NCBI GenBank assembly: GCA_029261855.1
Contig: JAJDAN010000026.1
Location: forward strand, 79,797-143,796
DNA length: 64,000 nt
Direction: 5' to 3'
From: Deltaproteobacteria bacterium
GTDB taxonomy: Bacteria; Myxococcota_A; UBA9160; UBA4427
Position 1 is the first letter of the stretch. Every line of letters begins with the position of its first letter. The notes under the pieces were generated by a model that was given only the letters and a program-made list of their open reading frames with translations, had not been told where the DNA came from and did not search any database. This document shows positions 43,205 through 51,190 of the stretch, in pieces. The translations under genes and the position numbers were made by a program.

Positions 43205-44023
43205 GTGACCACACGCAACGTCACACACCCCAGTGCCAGCGCCCGCTTCGGCGCGGCCGGCCGTCTCCATGCGGGCACGAGCGGCTACTCGTACAAGGAA
43301 TGGAAGGGCCCCTTCTACCCGGAAAAGATGAAGCCGTCGGACATGCTCGGCTTCTACGCCGAAAAACTGTCGGCGGTCGAAATCAACAACACCTTCTACC
43401 GAATGCCCAAGAAGAGCGTTCTCGAGACCTGGGCCGATCAGGTGAGCGAAGACTTCCGCTTCGCCATCAAGGCATCCCGGCGCATCACCCACTTCAAGCG
43501 CTTGAAGGACGCAGGTGAGCCCCTGGGCTTCCTGCTCGAGAACGTCGAAGTGCTCGGGGATCGCCTGGGGGTGGTGCTCTTCCAGCTGCCGCCCAACATG
43601 AAGTGCGATCTCGAACGACTCGACACCTTCTGCAAGCTGCTCCCCGAAGACCTGCCCGCCGCCTTCGAGTTCCGCCACGAGTCCTGGCAGGACGAAGCAG
43701 TCCACGACCGGCTGCGCGCCCGCAACTTCGCCACGGTGATCGTCGACAGCGAGGAGGAAGACCCCCCCGAACTGGTGAAGACCGCGGACTGGGGCTACCT
43801 GCGCCTGCGCCGGCCCGACTACGACCGCGCGGCCCTGGCCAACTGGGCACTCGACATCGCACGCCAGGAATGGCAGCGAAGCTTCGTCTTCTTCAAGCAC
43901 GAAGACGACGGAGCCGGCCCCCGAATGGCCGCCGAGTTCCTAGAAGTCGCCGCCGAAACAAGAGCCCCGAGAAGAGTCACCAAAGCAAGACCCGCCAAGA
44001 CACAAGAAAGAGAAGCAGGCTGA
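43205..44023 (+). CDS. DUF72 family protein (YecE-like)
   Basis: A 272-residue TIM-barrel protein of the DUF72 family. Signatures are HAGTSGYSYKEWKGPFYPEK near the start, the conserved VEINNTFYRMP, FRFAIKASRRITHFKR, and FQLPPNMKC before EFRHESW. The biochemical function of DUF72 is not established. The start is GTG with GGAGG about 6-8 bases upstream. The C-terminal 25 residues (RRVTKARPAKTQEREAG) are basic and probably disordered. It is convergent with the SDR at 44163 and 88 bp downstream of the membrane-protein gene. Confidence 0.92.
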   Translation: MTTRNVTHPSASARFGAAGRLHAGTSGYSYKEWKGPFYPEKMKPSDMLGFYAEKLSAVEINNTFYRMPKKSVLETWADQVSEDFRFAIKASRRITHFKRLKDAGEPLGFLLENVEVLGDRLGVVLFQLPPNMKCDLERLDTFCKLLPEDLPAAFEFRHESWQDEAVHDRLRARNFATVIVDSEEEDPPELVKTADWGYLRLRRPDYDRAALANWALDIARQEWQRSFVFFKHEDDGAGPRMAAEFLEVAAETRAPRRVTKARPAKTQEREAG

Positions 44024-44090
44024 CACCCGAACCGGCCTGGGCCCCCGAGAGTGCCGTAGATTCGCGGCCCTCGGAGCAGAGGGCGACGAA

Positions 44091-44108
44091 GGCGTAGTCC
44101 CCTACGCC
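44091..44108. terminator. Possible intrinsic hairpin between convergent genes
   Basis: GGCGTAG-TCCC-CTACGCC is a perfect 7-bp stem with a 4-base loop, 68 bases after the DUF72 stop and 55 before the SDR 3' end. No T-run follows on either strand, so Rho-independent termination is uncertain. Confidence 0.4.
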
Positions 44109-44140
44109 AGAAGCCCGGAGCGAGAAGGTCGCGAAGATGC

Positions 44141-44174
44141 GGTGCTATCGGGGGCCCAGGTGCTATCGGGGGCC
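44141..44174. repeat. 18-bp tandem duplication at the SDR 3' end
   Basis: GGTGCTATCGGGGGCC occurs at 44141-44156 and again at 44159-44174. The second copy contains the stop codon and last codon of the minus-strand SDR, so the first copy looks like a slippage duplication of the gene's end. Confidence 0.7.
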
Positions 44175-44957
44175 GAGGCCCATCATTTCTGCAATCCCGA
44201 CGGCGTGACCCGCTGTGAAGCCACCGTCCACGGGTAGCGCCACGCCGGTCACGAACGACGAGTCGTCCGAGGCCAGGAAGAACGCGGCTCCGGCGATTTC
44301 CTCGGGCTTGCCGAAGCGTCCGAGCTTGTGCTGGTAGCGGATCTGCTCCCGGCGTTCCGCCATGGCGTCGAGGTTGAGCACCGAATCGAACATGGGGGTT
44401 TCGATGAAGCCCGGGCAGATTGCGTTGGCGCGAATGCCGATGCGGCCGTAGTCGAGCGCGAGATTCTTCGTCAGGATGACGACGCCACCCTTGGAAGCGT
44501 TGTAGGTGCTCGCACCCTCGCCCCCCTCGAGCCCTTCGACGCTGGCGATCGTGATGATGCTCCCCGATCCCTGTTCCATCATCGTCGGGAGAACCGCCTT
44601 TGCGGACAGGAAGGTCCCGGTGAGGTTGATGTCCTGCACCCGTTGCCACTCTTCCAGGCTGATCAGGTGAACGGGCCCGCCGCCGGCGGTTCCCGCGGCG
44701 GTCACGATGGCGTCGATGCGACCGAATTCCGCCACCGCCGCCGCAGCCATCGCCTTCAGGGCGTCTTCGTCGCGCACGTCGACGACGTGGAACTGGTTGC
44801 CCTTCGCAGCGGCTGCCACGGGCTCCCAGCCGCTCGACTCGGTGATGTCGCAGCCGACGACCGCTGCTCCTTCTTCGGCGAAGCGCGTAGCGCACGCGAG
44901 GCCAATACCCGATGCCGCTCCGGTGACGACCGTGACCTTGCCTTCGAGACGACCCAT
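44163..44957 (-). CDS. Short-chain dehydrogenase/reductase (SDR)
   Basis: A 264-residue classical SDR. The cofactor motif is TGAASGIG at about residues 12-19, the acidic D36 in CDITESSG suggests NAD preference, the NNAG-equivalent reads TAAG, and the catalytic region is IASVEG followed by Y-x-x-x-K as YNASK. The tail has the usual PEEIAGAAFFLASDDSSFVT and DGGFTAGH. It resembles cyclohexanol- and steroid-type dehydrogenases but is not specific enough to assign. It is divergent from the SDR at 45053 over 95 bp. Confidence 0.92.
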   Translation of the reverse strand: MGRLEGKVTVVTGAASGIGLACATRFAEEGAAVVGCDITESSGWEPVAAAAKGNQFHVVDVRDEDALKAMAAAAVAEFGRIDAIVTAAGTAGGGPVHLISLEEWQRVQDINLTGTFLSAKAVLPTMMEQGSGSIITIASVEGLEGGEGASTYNASKGGVVILTKNLALDYGRIGIRANAICPGFIETPMFDSVLNLDAMAERREQIRYQHKLGRFGKPEEIAGAAFFLASDDSSFVTGVALPVDGGFTAGHAVGIAEMMGLGPR

Positions 44958-45052
44958 GGCGCTCTCCTCTGCTCCCTCTTCTCTCGATGTTCGACCGCAC
45001 TGCGTGGACGGCCGGACGATACCACCCGACTCGCCCGCGCTACTCTCGCGCG

Positions 45053-45811
45053 ATGCCGGACTCGAGAAGCCAACGCATGCAGGGCGATGTCGCCGTCGTC
45101 ACCGCCGCCGCCCAGGGCATCGGGCGCGCCATCGCCCTCGCAATGGCCGCCGAAGGCGCCCGTGTCATCGCCGCTGATCTGAACGCGGACGGGCTCGCCG
45201 AACTGCCGGACGACATCGACAAGCACACCCTCGACGTCACGGACGCCGGCGCGGTCGCGCGCTTCGCCGCGCAGGTGGCGTCCGAGGTGGGTACTCCCAG
45301 CGTGCTCGTCAACGCGGTGGGATGGGTGCACCACGGAAGCGTCCTCGATTGCGACGAGGACGCCTGGCAGCGGAGCTTCGACATCAACGTCACGACTCTC
45401 TACCGAACCCTTCGCGCCTTCCTGCCGGCCATGCGCGACGCGGGCTACGGGTCCATCGTCAACATCGCCTCGGTGGCGTCGAGCGTCAGTGGCGTCGTGA
45501 ACCGCTTCGCCTACGGCACGACGAAGGCCGCCATCATCGGCCTGACGAAATCCGTGGCGGCGGACACCGTGGGCTTCGGTGTTCGCTGCAACGCGATCTG
45601 CCCGGGCACGGTGCAGAGCCCTTCCCTCGACCAGCGCATCGCCGCCTTCGACGATCCGGTCGCCGCACGCCGCGACTTCATCGCGCGCCAGCCCATGGGA
45701 CGTCTGGGCGAGCCCGAAGAGATCGCCGCACTGGCGGTGCACCTTGGAGCCCGCGAGTCCGCCTACACCACCGGCAGCATCTACGTGATCGACGGCGGTA
45801 TGACCCTCTAA
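45053..45811 (+). CDS. SDR oxidoreductase of the DHRS6/BDH2 type
   Basis: A 252-residue SDR with TAAAQGIG as cofactor motif, D42-like acidic residue in AADLNADG, and catalytic Y-G-T-T-K. The string of features VHHGSVLDCDE, SVASSVSGVVNRFAY and GLTKSVAADTVGFGVRCNAI followed by CPGTV is strikingly like animal DHRS6 (BDH2), which oxidises (R)-3-hydroxybutyrate or related 4-carbon substrates in the cytosol. Bacterial relatives have been linked to sugar-acid dehydrogenation. Start ATG 45053 is chosen; ATG 45077 would remove eight residues (MPDSRSQR) and is also possible. It overlaps the convergent AlkB-like gene by four bases. Confidence 0.9.
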   Translation: MPDSRSQRMQGDVAVVTAAAQGIGRAIALAMAAEGARVIAADLNADGLAELPDDIDKHTLDVTDAGAVARFAAQVASEVGTPSVLVNAVGWVHHGSVLDCDEDAWQRSFDINVTTLYRTLRAFLPAMRDAGYGSIVNIASVASSVSGVVNRFAYGTTKAAIIGLTKSVAADTVGFGVRCNAICPGTVQSPSLDQRIAAFDDPVAARRDFIARQPMGRLGEPEEIAALAVHLGARESAYTTGSIYVIDGGMTL

Positions 45812-46452
45812 CTCGGACTCGGGCTCGGGCTACATGCGCGCACCTTTCGGAAGGTCAGATTCACGCGCTCCGCGTGACAACGCGTGGTCTTCGGCAGGCT
45901 GTGGCGCCAGTGGCGCTGGGTATCTCCCTGCATCACCAGCAGCGAGCCGTGCTCGAGGGGTAGGTCGAGAGTCTCGAGGTCCTTGCGGCTGCGGTGACGC
46001 AGCAGGAAACGGCGCTGCGCGCCCAGACTGAGGGACGCGATCACCGGGCGCCGCCCCAGCTCGCGCTCGTCGTCGCTGTGCCATCCCATGCTGTCTCGAC
46101 CATCGCGGTAGCGGTTCGCGAGAACGGCGTTGAAGCGAACCCCCAACGCGGCAGCCAGGCGATCGCGCAACGCCGCGATCGGAGCCGGCCATCCCGCTGC
46201 CACGTGAGTGATGCCCGAGTACGCGTATGAGACGCCCGGGTCACCAAACCAGGCGGTCAGCCGCGGAGCGTCGAGGTCACGTCCGAAGAGATGCAGTCGC
46301 TCGCGACGCCAGTCCGGCAGGGCCAGTAGCGCTTCGAGCAGCGTGTCGGCGTCAGCCGGTGCCAGGAAGGTACGGTGGTAGGCGAGATCCGCGTCGGGCA
46401 CGTCGCCCGGCGGCGAGCAGGGCTGCTGGAAGAGGAAGAGATCGCCACTCAC
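45808..46452 (-). CDS. AlkB-like Fe(II)/2-oxoglutarate dioxygenase
   Basis: A 214-residue member of the AlkB superfamily, likely repairing alkylated bases or modifying RNA. The iron-binding H-x-D is in MGWHSDDE, the distal His in QRHWRHSLPKT, and the 2-oxoglutarate Arg in RVNLTFR. The substrate loop LANRYRDGRDSMGWHSDDE is like human ALKBH2/3 and the shorter bacterial homologues. ATG overlaps the pyrE stop by four bases, so the two are translationally coupled, an unusual pairing of a nucleotide synthesis gene with a repair-type enzyme. The C-terminal SPSPSPS looks disordered. Confidence 0.92.
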   Translation of the reverse strand: MSGDLFLFQQPCSPPGDVPDADLAYHRTFLAPADADTLLEALLALPDWRRERLHLFGRDLDAPRLTAWFGDPGVSYAYSGITHVAAGWPAPIAALRDRLAAALGVRFNAVLANRYRDGRDSMGWHSDDERELGRRPVIASLSLGAQRRFLLRHRSRKDLETLDLPLEHGSLLVMQGDTQRHWRHSLPKTTRCHAERVNLTFRKVRACSPSPSPS

Positions 46453-47084
46453 CGACTCGCGGCCACCAGGTCGCTCATCCGGAAGAGGGCGGACAGGGCA
46501 ATGCCGCCCGCCGCGAGCTTCTCGACTCCGCCTGCTTCACGATCGATGACGCATATCGCGCGCTCGATGGTGGCGCCGAGGCCGCGCAGATCCGCGGTCG
46601 ACAGCAGGATCTGACCGCCCGAGGTCACCACGTCTTCCACTACCAGCAGGTGACGGCCAGTGATCTCGCCGCCCTCGGCCAGCTTGCAGGTGCCGTACTC
46701 CTTGGCGGCCTTGCGGACGAACAGGGCCGGCAGGCCCGTCTCCCGGGAAAGCGCGGTCACTAGCGGGATCCCACCCATCTCGAGGCCCGCTAGAGCGTCT
46801 ACACCGCTCGGGATCAGGTCCCGCATGGCTCTCGCGATCGCCGCCAACAGGCGAGGGTCCGCCTCGAAGCGGTACTTGTCGAAATACTGATCTGCGACGG
46901 CACCCGAACGAAGGGTGAATTCACCCCGCAGGTTCGAGATCTCATGGATGCGACCCGCAAGCTCTTCGCGCGTCCAGGCTTCGGGCGGATCTGCGGCCAA
47001 CGGCTCCTCCTCGGGGGCACGCTGCCAGTCCGGGCCAGCCCAGTCAAGGCGATCGCGTGGCCGGTCGATGCACGGGAGAACCAA
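46449..47084 (-). CDS. pyrE: Orotate phosphoribosyltransferase
   Basis: A 211-residue type I phosphoribosyltransferase that makes orotidine 5'-phosphate from orotate and PRPP in pyrimidine synthesis. The PRPP-binding loop is HLLVVEDVVTSGGQ at about 145-158, and the catalytic loop with RKAAKEYGT precedes it at about 124-132. The domain begins near residue 38 (WTREELAGRIHEIS); the first 37 residues are Pro- and Glu-rich and without family similarity, but no better start codon lies between. ATG 47084 is therefore kept with some doubt. It is coupled to the AlkB-like gene and divergent from a lipoprotein gene 17 bp away. Confidence 0.9.
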   Translation of the reverse strand: MVLPCIDRPRDRLDWAGPDWQRAPEEEPLAADPPEAWTREELAGRIHEISNLRGEFTLRSGAVADQYFDKYRFEADPRLLAAIARAMRDLIPSGVDALAGLEMGGIPLVTALSRETGLPALFVRKAAKEYGTCKLAEGGEITGRHLLVVEDVVTSGGQILLSTADLRGLGATIERAICVIDREAGGVEKLAAGGIALSALFRMSDLVAASR

Positions 47085-47101
47085 CAGGCCAGGGGACCCA
47101 C

Positions 47102-47656
47102 ATGTCCGTCTCGAAGTCCGCGAATCGCCTCTTTTCCGTCTTCTCGATCGTGCTCCTTGCTCTGTCCGCCGTCGCGTGCGACAGCACGCCGCCGGGACAG
47201 CCGATCAACTTCGCCAACGGCATCCTGAACATGCAGATCTCGCCGGACTGGGTGTTGCAGCGCGACACCGGCGAGCGCGCCTTCTACAAGCATGCGCAGA
47301 TGGAAGACGTGAAGCTTTCCTTCGAGAACGAGACCGCCGACTTCGGCGCGCCGATGACGGTCGGTGCCGTGCGCGGCGTGATCGGCTCGGAGCTGAACCT
47401 CCGCTACGGAGGCGTCGATGCGCGCCTCGGCTACGGCGGCTGCGCGGTGCTCACCTACCCGCGCAAGCTGACCGAGGGCCGGAAGCAGCTCTACACCAAG
47501 AACTGGGTGGTCGCGCATCCCTACGGCTACGGAGCGATCGCCCGCGTGGCGATCACCCTGCAGGTGCCCGACGGCCACCAGGCAACGCCAGAATTCCAGT
47601 CCCTGGTCGAGATGCTGGACCGGCAGGTCGGCGACGCGCAGATGCCCGAGGCCTGA
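47102..47656 (+). CDS. Putative lipoprotein (184 aa)
   Basis: A 184-residue lipoprotein. The signal peptide covers about residues 1-24 and the lipobox AVAC gives lipidated C25. The mature protein contains MQISPDWVLQRDTGERAFYK, an ILNMQISP motif and a C-terminal region like HQATPEFQSLVEMLDRQV, which looks like a conserved but uncharacterised periplasmic domain. ATG 47102 is used: the in-frame GTG at 47057 would add 15 residues that destroy the signal peptide. It is divergent from pyrE, and convergent with the methyltransferase-like gene. Confidence 0.8.
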   Translation: MSVSKSANRLFSVFSIVLLALSAVACDSTPPGQPINFANGILNMQISPDWVLQRDTGERAFYKHAQMEDVKLSFENETADFGAPMTVGAVRGVIGSELNLRYGGVDARLGYGGCAVLTYPRKLTEGRKQLYTKNWVVAHPYGYGAIARVAITLQVPDGHQATPEFQSLVEMLDRQVGDAQMPEA

Positions 47657-47692
47657 GCCGGGACCGGCCGCTTTTCAACGGCCACTCGGCTG

Positions 47693-48559
47693 TCATTCGA
47701 CTGGCAGAGTCGAGAGACAGTAGTCGTCCGTGTGCAGCCAGCAGCTCTCGCCTTCGCTGTGCTCGTCCCTTCGCAGGGACCGCACCTTGGCGCGGGCTTC
47801 GTCACCCCGCGCGTAGGCCTGGGCGAGCCGCCGATTCAGTGCCTCGTCCCGCCCTCCCGTGCAGTGGTAGATGCCAACCGGCGCGATGAAGCGCGCCCCG
47901 AGCCCTCTCTTGAACTGGGTCACCTTCAGCACCCAGCCACCCCCATGCAGGGGCGCGTTCACGGTCAGGGGCAGGATCAGGACGGCCCCCGGCAGCAGTC
48001 GATCGAGCCAGACCGGAGCCGGATGCGTCGCGCCAGCGTTGACGAGGATGGCATTCGCGGCCCCCGGATCGAATAGCGTTCCGTCTGCCTGCTTGACGTC
48101 GACCTGGGGCCAGGGCGCCAGGTTCTCCCGGGCCCGAGCCGCGAGGTCTTCGTCGAGCTCGATCGCCGTAACGCCCCCGCGCTCTCCCACGAGCTCGGCC
48201 AGCACCGCCGTGTAGTAGCCCGTCCCACAGCCGACGTGGACCACGTGGTGTCCCGCGATCGCGCCCGTCTCGTCGATCAGCCGGCCGAGGAAGCTCGGTA
48301 GGCCGTTGTTCAGCTTGCGCCTCTCGTCGATGGCAAACAAAACGTTGTGATAGGTGCTGCAGGGGTCGGACCCGGGCGCGTCGAGATAGCTGCCGTCGAG
48401 AAGGCCGAAGCGCCAGGGTGGCGCGCCCAGGAAGCGTTCTCGCGGCACCCGCGCGAAGGCGTCCACGACCTCCTCGCGCTCGATGGGCGCCGTGAAGCGG
48501 ATCTCCTCCGCGAAGAAGCGGCGCGCCGCAAGAACCGCAGGATCTTCGGTGGGATTCAT
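47693..48559 (-). CDS. Protein-L-isoaspartate O-methyltransferase-like protein
   Basis: A 288-residue PCMT-family protein. Canonical enzymes repair isoaspartate by SAM-dependent methylation. The SAM-binding motif VVHVGCGTGYYTAVLAEL and AIELDEDLAARARENL are present, as is RERFLGAPPW in the N-terminal region. The typical post-motif DG..G is replaced by ADGTLFD and NAGATHP, and the C-terminal half is longer than the usual 210-residue PCMT, with extra sequence rich in Arg and Glu. It may therefore methylate another target. It is divergent from the small gene at 48579 (about 20 bp between start codons). Confidence 0.85.
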   Translation of the reverse strand: MNPTEDPAVLAARRFFAEEIRFTAPIEREEVVDAFARVPRERFLGAPPWRFGLLDGSYLDAPGSDPCSTYHNVLFAIDERRKLNNGLPSFLGRLIDETGAIAGHHVVHVGCGTGYYTAVLAELVGERGGVTAIELDEDLAARARENLAPWPQVDVKQADGTLFDPGAANAILVNAGATHPAPVWLDRLLPGAVLILPLTVNAPLHGGGWVLKVTQFKRGLGARFIAPVGIYHCTGGRDEALNRRLAQAYARGDEARAKVRSLRRDEHSEGESCWLHTDDYCLSTLPVE

Positions 48560-48578
48560 GGGTCGGGATTATGCCAGA

Positions 48579-48887
48579 ATGCAGCTCGAGGACCCGGAAT
48601 CGATGCGACACATCACGCCCGACAACCTGGACCGTCTGTCGGCGATGCTCGGGGACCTTCGAAAGACCCCGGGCCTGCAGGAGAAGAAGCCGGGCGTCTT
48701 CTACCGGAAGTCGAGAGCCTTCCTGCACTTCCACGAAGACCCGAAGGGTCTCTTCGCGGACCTGCGGCTGTCCGGCGTCGACTTCGACCGTTTCGAGGTA
48801 ACCTCGAGAGCGGAACAACGAGCGCTCGTGAAGAAGATCCGCGCGGCGCTCCGGAACGAAGAAGAAGAAGGAGGGAGTCGAACATGA
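48579..48887 (+). CDS. Small conserved-looking protein of unknown function (about 102 aa)
   Basis: I do not recognise a named family. The product contains GVFYRKSRAFLHFHEDPKGL and FADLRLSGVDFDRFEV, a well-folded-looking alpha/beta domain that I have seen as an uncharacterised protein in actinobacteria and proteobacteria. Start choice is uncertain: ATG 48579 begins the conserved region, while ATG 48558 would add seven residues and abut the divergent gene. The stop overlaps the GFA gene (ATGA), so the two are co-translated. Confidence 0.72.
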   Translation: MQLEDPESMRHITPDNLDRLSAMLGDLRKTPGLQEKKPGVFYRKSRAFLHFHEDPKGLFADLRLSGVDFDRFEVTSRAEQRALVKKIRAALRNEEEEGGSRT

Positions 48888-49288
48888 AGGTCGAAGGTGG
48901 ATGCTATTGCGGTGAGGTTCGCTACGAGGCGAACGGCGATCCCAGCCTCCAGGGACAGTGCCACTGTCGCGAGTGCCAGTACATCGCCGGCGGCATGCCT
49001 GCCCTGGTGATGGGTATGCCCGAGACGGGCTTCGCGGTCACGAAGGGCAAGGCCAAGGTGTTCCAACGAAGCGATCTCGAGAACCCGGTGACGCGCGAGT
49101 TCTGTCCCAACTGCGGCACCCACCTCTGGACGAAGACCTCGATGGTCCCGGGCACCGTGCTCATCAAGGTCGGGAGCCTCGACGACCCCAGCGTCTTCTC
49201 TCCGCAGATGGTGATCTTCACCTGCGACAAGCAGCCGTTCCACCAGCTGCCGGACGGCGTCCCGAGCTTCGATCGCGTCCCGGGCTGA
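48884..49288 (+). CDS. GFA family (glutathione-dependent formaldehyde-activating) protein
   Basis: A 134-residue member of the GFA/CENP-V fold family. Zinc-binding cysteines are visible as C7 and C9 (GGCYCGE), C26, C28 and C31 (QCHCRECQ), and C74 and C77 (FCPNCG), matching the two-zinc arrangement of the fold. Gfa proteins accelerate S-hydroxymethylglutathione formation in some species, but many family members have no known role. ATG 48884 follows AAGGAGGGA and overlaps the preceding stop. It is convergent with the GNAT gene. Confidence 0.92.
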   Translation: MKVEGGCYCGEVRYEANGDPSLQGQCHCRECQYIAGGMPALVMGMPETGFAVTKGKAKVFQRSDLENPVTREFCPNCGTHLWTKTSMVPGTVLIKVGSLDDPSVFSPQMVIFTCDKQPFHQLPDGVPSFDRVPG

Positions 49289-49306
49289 CCCCGTCGGGAT
49301 CGAGAG

Positions 49307-49750
49307 TCAATCCAGGGTGAGCTGCATGTTCTGGTGCTCGATCCCGGCTTCCAGGAAGACTTCCCCGCGAGGCGCGAAGCCGAGCTTCACGTAGAAGCCG
49401 AGCGCGTGGGTCTGCGCGTCGAGATCCACGCTGTGGAGCCCAGCGCCCCGGGCGATGTCGATCATCGACTCCACCAGGCGGGCGCCCACCCGATGTCCCC
49501 GCCAGGCCCTCAGGACGGCGATGCGACCGATGTGCCCCGTCGCCTGCATGCGCGCCGTCCCGATGGCAGTGCCGGCGGCATCGCGCGCGAGTAGATGGCG
49601 GCTGTCCGCGTCGCGACCGTCGAGCTCGATGTCCACCGGAACACCCTGTTCCAGGCTGAAGACGACACGACGAATCGCCGTGATCTCCGCGCGCTCGTCG
49701 TCGCGGTCCCAGGAGGCCGGGTCGATCCCGACACCACCGCGCTCGCTCAC
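49307..49750 (-). CDS. GNAT family N-acetyltransferase
   Basis: A 147-residue acetyl-CoA-dependent acetyltransferase, close to ElaA-type members. The CoA pyrophosphate-binding motif is RAWRGHRVGARLV (a Q/RxxGxG/A pattern), preceded by GHIGRIAVL and followed by LDAQTHALGFYVKLGF. The substrate is unknown. It ends a minus-strand run of up to eight genes, and its ATG overlaps the alcohol dehydrogenase stop by four bases. Confidence 0.9.
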   Translation of the reverse strand: MSERGGVGIDPASWDRDDERAEITAIRRVVFSLEQGVPVDIELDGRDADSRHLLARDAAGTAIGTARMQATGHIGRIAVLRAWRGHRVGARLVESMIDIARGAGLHSVDLDAQTHALGFYVKLGFAPRGEVFLEAGIEHQNMQLTLD

Positions 49751-50733
49751 GCGATCTCCAGGACGACAGCGCCCCGGACTCGACCCGAGCGCAGCGCGAA
49801 GAGGGCCTCGTTGGCCTGCTCGAGCTCGAATGACTGCAGGGCCGTGCGAACCGGCACCCGGGCTGCAAGCGGGAAGAACTCGCGGCCGTCCTGCCGCGTC
49901 AGGTTCGCCACCGACCGGATGACGCGCTCACCCCAGAGGTCCGCGTAGGGGAACGAGGGGATGTCGCTCATGTGGATGCCCGCGCAAACGACGACCCCGC
50001 CTTTCGCCACGGCGCGCAGGGCTGCGGGTACGATCGCGCCGACCGGGGCGAACACGATGGCGGCGTCCAGGGCGACGGGCGGCCGGGTTTCCGAGCTGCC
50101 CGCCCAGCACGCGCCGAGCTCGCGCGCGAAGGCCTGGCCGGCCTCGTCGCCGGCCCGGGTAAAGGCGTAGACCTCGCGACCCTGGTAGCGCGCGACTTGC
50201 AGGACGATATGTGCCGAGGCGCCGAACCCGTACAGCCCCAGCCGCCTTCCGGGGCCCGCCAAGCGAAGCGAGCGATGCCCGATCAGGCCGGCACACAACA
50301 GCGGCGCCGCCTCCGCGTCCGTGTAGTCGCCCGAGATCCCGAAGCAGTAGTCGGCGTCGGCCAGCGCGTACTCGGCGAAGCCGCCGTCCTGCTGGTAGCC
50401 GGTGAAGCGCGCGTCGTCGCAGAGGTTCTCGCGTTCGCTGGCGCAGAATTCGCAAGTGCCACAGGTTCCGCCGAGCCACGGCACCCCCACGCGGTCTCCC
50501 AGCGACAAGCCGGCGACGCCGGCGCCCAGCGCATCCACGCGTCCCACGATCTGGTGGCCCAGCACGAGGGGAAGCTTCGGCTGCGTCAGCTCACCGTCCA
50601 CGATGTGCAGGTCCGTGCGGCAGACCCCGCAGGCACCGACCCGGACCCGGACCTGTCCACCGCCGGGTTGCGGGATGGGCAGCTCGACCCGTCGCAGAGG
50701 CTGACCGACGGCCTCGAAGACCATCGCCTTCAC
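49747..50733 (-). CDS. Zinc-dependent alcohol dehydrogenase (MDR family)
   Basis: A 328-residue medium-chain dehydrogenase. Catalytic zinc ligands are C38 (GVCRTDLH) and H60 in GHQIVG; the structural zinc is bound by C91, C94, C97 and C105. The Rossmann motif is GLYGFGASAHIV. The usual GHE is GHQ, seen in the COG1064-type subfamily. GTG 50733 is chosen because it overlaps the stop of the upstream gene (GTGA) and gives the expected N-terminus; in-frame codons further upstream are shadow sequence. It likely oxidises a primary or secondary alcohol or reduces an aldehyde with NAD(P). Confidence 0.92.
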   Translation of the reverse strand: MKAMVFEAVGQPLRRVELPIPQPGGGQVRVRVGACGVCRTDLHIVDGELTQPKLPLVLGHQIVGRVDALGAGVAGLSLGDRVGVPWLGGTCGTCEFCASERENLCDDARFTGYQQDGGFAEYALADADYCFGISGDYTDAEAAPLLCAGLIGHRSLRLAGPGRRLGLYGFGASAHIVLQVARYQGREVYAFTRAGDEAGQAFARELGACWAGSSETRPPVALDAAIVFAPVGAIVPAALRAVAKGGVVVCAGIHMSDIPSFPYADLWGERVIRSVANLTRQDGREFFPLAARVPVRTALQSFELEQANEALFALRSGRVRGAVVLEIA

Positions 50734-51185
50734 GGCGCCGGCTTCTCGTCCGTCGCGGCCGTGCCCGGTTTCGCATGGGGAATCGTGACCGTCTCGGTCT
50801 TGCCGCCGAGGCCGTGGACACTGTCCCCGGCCCGCACGACCACGGTCTCGACCTCGTATGGGATCCGGATCTGGCTGATGCCGCGCGTGAAGGGTTGCTC
50901 GTCGACGTGGGGATGTCGCAGAACGCGGCTGGCGAGTACGTCTCCATCCGATGCGACGATGTCGTAGCGGTTCGCGTAGTGGTCCCAACCCGCGTCCGCG
51001 TGCTTCACCGTCACGCCGAACTTGCAGACGGAGGCGGGCCGCCCACCGGGTGCCGGGCGGCACACCACCTTCACGGCGAGGACATCGGCGGGCCCGGACC
51101 GTGCCGGGGTAGCCGGCACCTGGACCAGAACCGAGACCAGGATTGGATACCCGGCAAGCCATGCTCGGGAGAAACGGAAGCGCAC
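50730..51185 (-). CDS. Hypothetical secreted protein (151 aa)
   Basis: A 151-residue protein with a signal peptide (MRFRFSRAWLAGYPILVSVL, cleavage likely near ATPARS, residue 29). The mature part is a single beta-rich domain: CKFGVTVKHADAGWDHYANR, FTRGISQIRIPYEVETV, and two Cys (C42 and C54) that could form a disulfide. No family is recognised. It is translationally coupled to the alcohol dehydrogenase by GTGA and follows the gamma-glutamylcyclotransferase-like gene after 5 bp. Confidence 0.75.
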   Translation of the reverse strand: MRFRFSRAWLAGYPILVSVLVQVPATPARSGPADVLAVKVVCRPAPGGRPASVCKFGVTVKHADAGWDHYANRYDIVASDGDVLASRVLRHPHVDEQPFTRGISQIRIPYEVETVVVRAGDSVHGLGGKTETVTIPHAKPGTAATDEKPAP

Positions 51186-51190
51186 GCTGT

